Assembly (NCBI GenBank): GCA_026394315.1
Contig: JAPKYM010000163.1
Span: 1-6,405, forward strand
DNA length: 6,405 nucleotides
Direction of reading: 5' to 3'
Origin: Candidatus Bathyarchaeota archaeon
GTDB taxonomy: Archaea; Thermoproteota; Bathyarchaeia; 40CM-2-53-6; RBG-13-38-9
The notes under the pieces are model-generated. The model had not been told where the DNA came from. It worked only from the letters and a program-made list of their open reading frames with translations, and did not search any database. A program made the translations under genes and the position numbers. Position 1 is the stretch's first letter; every line of letters begins with the position of its first letter. Below are positions 6,033-6,405 of the stretch, in pieces.

Positions 6033-6050
6033 TATACAAAATATACAAAG
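6033..6050. repeat. Tandem TATACAAA copies
   Basis: Two adjacent copies of TATACAAA, the first preceded by G to form a GTATAC palindrome and the second preceded by A, are followed directly by the palindrome GTTTAAAC. They lie at the AT-rich edge of the A-rich tract. Too short to assign a role. Confidence 0.35.
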
Positions 6051-6105
6051 TTTAAACAGTTTCTACATTGGAAAAGCACAAATTGCATGTTTACTTTACT
6101 GGCAA

Positions 6106-6124
6106 AAACAAAACGAGTTTGTTT
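6106..6124. repeat. Perfect 7-bp inverted repeat AAACAAA/TTTGTTT
   Basis: AAACAAA (6106-6112) and TTTGTTT (6118-6124) flank ACGAG. Related direct sequences GTTTACTTTACT (6089-6100) and GTTTAGACTTTACT (6121-6134) overlap or adjoin it. It could be a protein-binding site or an AT-rich chance repeat. Otherwise 6061-6175 shows nothing I can assign. Confidence 0.35.
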
Positions 6125-6175
6125 AGACTTTACTTCTTCTCTTAACCACGACAACAGCCGATACTACTAGGACTG

Positions 6176-6275
6176 TCCTGTACGACAGGATAGAGGCAAT
6201 AATCAAACCTGCCTCCCTCGTTCAACATCTGTCGCACCAACACTAGGATGGGCTGAGCGCGCAACCACGCCTAGT
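6176..6275 (+). other. Three successive perfect hairpins with a competing pairing
   Basis: Hairpin 1 is TCCTGT/ACAGGA (6176-6190, 3-nt loop). Hairpin 2 is GAGGCA/TGCCTC (6193-6215, 11-nt loop). Hairpin 3 is ACTAGG/CCTAGT (6242-6275, 22-nt loop). CGACAG at 6183-6188, part of hairpin 1, can instead pair with CTGTCG at 6229-6234, enclosing hairpin 2. The set ends 36 bases before a possible start codon at 6311, so it could be a leader structure or a small RNA. Short repeats of this size also arise by chance. Confidence 0.3.
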
Positions 6276-6310
6276 ATGCGAAGACTTACAAACCAAATGT
6301 GCTTACTAGC

Positions 6311-6405
6311 ATGGGCAAGGTGGATGTGAAGGTCATGCTCAGCGAGCGCATCTATCCACTGTCATGTTTGCTACTGCTCACTACTGTGATCTCGCTTCTT
6401 GCTGC
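6311..6405 (+). CDS. Possible 5' end of a membrane or secreted protein (truncated by window end)
   Basis: An ATG at 6311 opens a frame that runs to the window edge (31 codons seen). It begins MGKVDVKVMLSERIYPL and continues into SCLLLLTTVISLLA: a short N-terminal segment with Lys, Asp, Glu and Arg, then about 14 hydrophobic residues, as in a signal anchor or signal peptide. The in-frame stop upstream is TAG at 6272-6274, leaving no long 5' extension. Local base composition is richer in GC than the tract before it, in line with a return to coding sequence. No Shine-Dalgarno is obvious; ACTTACAAA (6283-6291) is a weak TATA-like candidate for a leaderless start. The family is unknown, and a chance ORF cannot be excluded at this length. 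Confidence 0.4.
   Translation, partial: MGKVDVKVMLSERIYPLSCLLLLTTVISLLA

Noticed and set aside
5782..6048. 88-codon minus-strand ORF rich in Phe, Leu and Val that looks like a membrane protein
   Set aside because: The hydrophobic residues follow simply from the T-rich complement of the A-rich tract. There is no Shine-Dalgarno, and the residue mix is low-complexity with no helix-loop pattern or family resemblance.
5966..6154. 62-codon minus-strand ORF
   Set aside because: Same composition artefact, overlapping the previous frame in another phase.
6194..6350. Minus-strand open frame of about 50 codons with many His residues
   Set aside because: No start codon and no recognisable motif; it overlaps the hairpin cluster and the better-supported plus-strand ORF at 6311.

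Overview
This window looks like archaeal chromosome, probably from the TACK / Thermoproteota side (Bathyarchaeia-like is my best guess). The evidence is a tRNA-Pro gene on the minus strand that reads correctly only if two short introns are removed, one of them in the T-loop with a textbook bulge-helix-bulge fold. Archaeal TATA-like boxes also sit at the right distance from the tRNA and from one CDS, two genes start with TTG, and start sites are preceded by short Shine-Dalgarno sequences. The lineage is inference from these traits, not a marker-gene placement.

Positions 2-3792 form a tightly packed plus-strand purine-biosynthesis operon: the 3' part of purL, then purF, purE and purM. The junctions are a 1-nt gap (purL/purF), an ATGA overlap (purF/purE), and an 11-nt gap in which the purM ribosome-binding site starts on the last base of the purE stop. 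The products cover the first committed step (PurF), the FGAM and AIR steps (PurL, PurM) and AIR carboxylation / N5-CAIR mutation (PurE). PurF keeps the four cysteines of the 4Fe-4S class and a short propeptide.

Positions 3793-5255 hold a separate transcription unit: an intergenic stretch with a TATA-like box and an isolated Shine-Dalgarno sequence, then a TTG-initiated FAD-dependent dehydrogenase of the poorly characterised COG2509 type, with a cysteine cluster next to its FAD-binding region.

Positions 5256-6405 are gene-poor. The intron-containing tRNA-Pro(CGG) runs convergent to the dehydrogenase gene. Beyond it are a possible 29-codon membrane peptide, a repeat-rich potential RNA fold (5656-5747), an A-rich and almost T-free tract (about 5790-6030), a run of three perfect hairpins (6176-6275), and the possible 5' end of a CDS with a hydrophobic N-terminal segment leaving the window at 6405. 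These last items are tentative. The solid genes are the pur cluster, the dehydrogenase and the tRNA. No defence system, mobile element or CRISPR array is visible.
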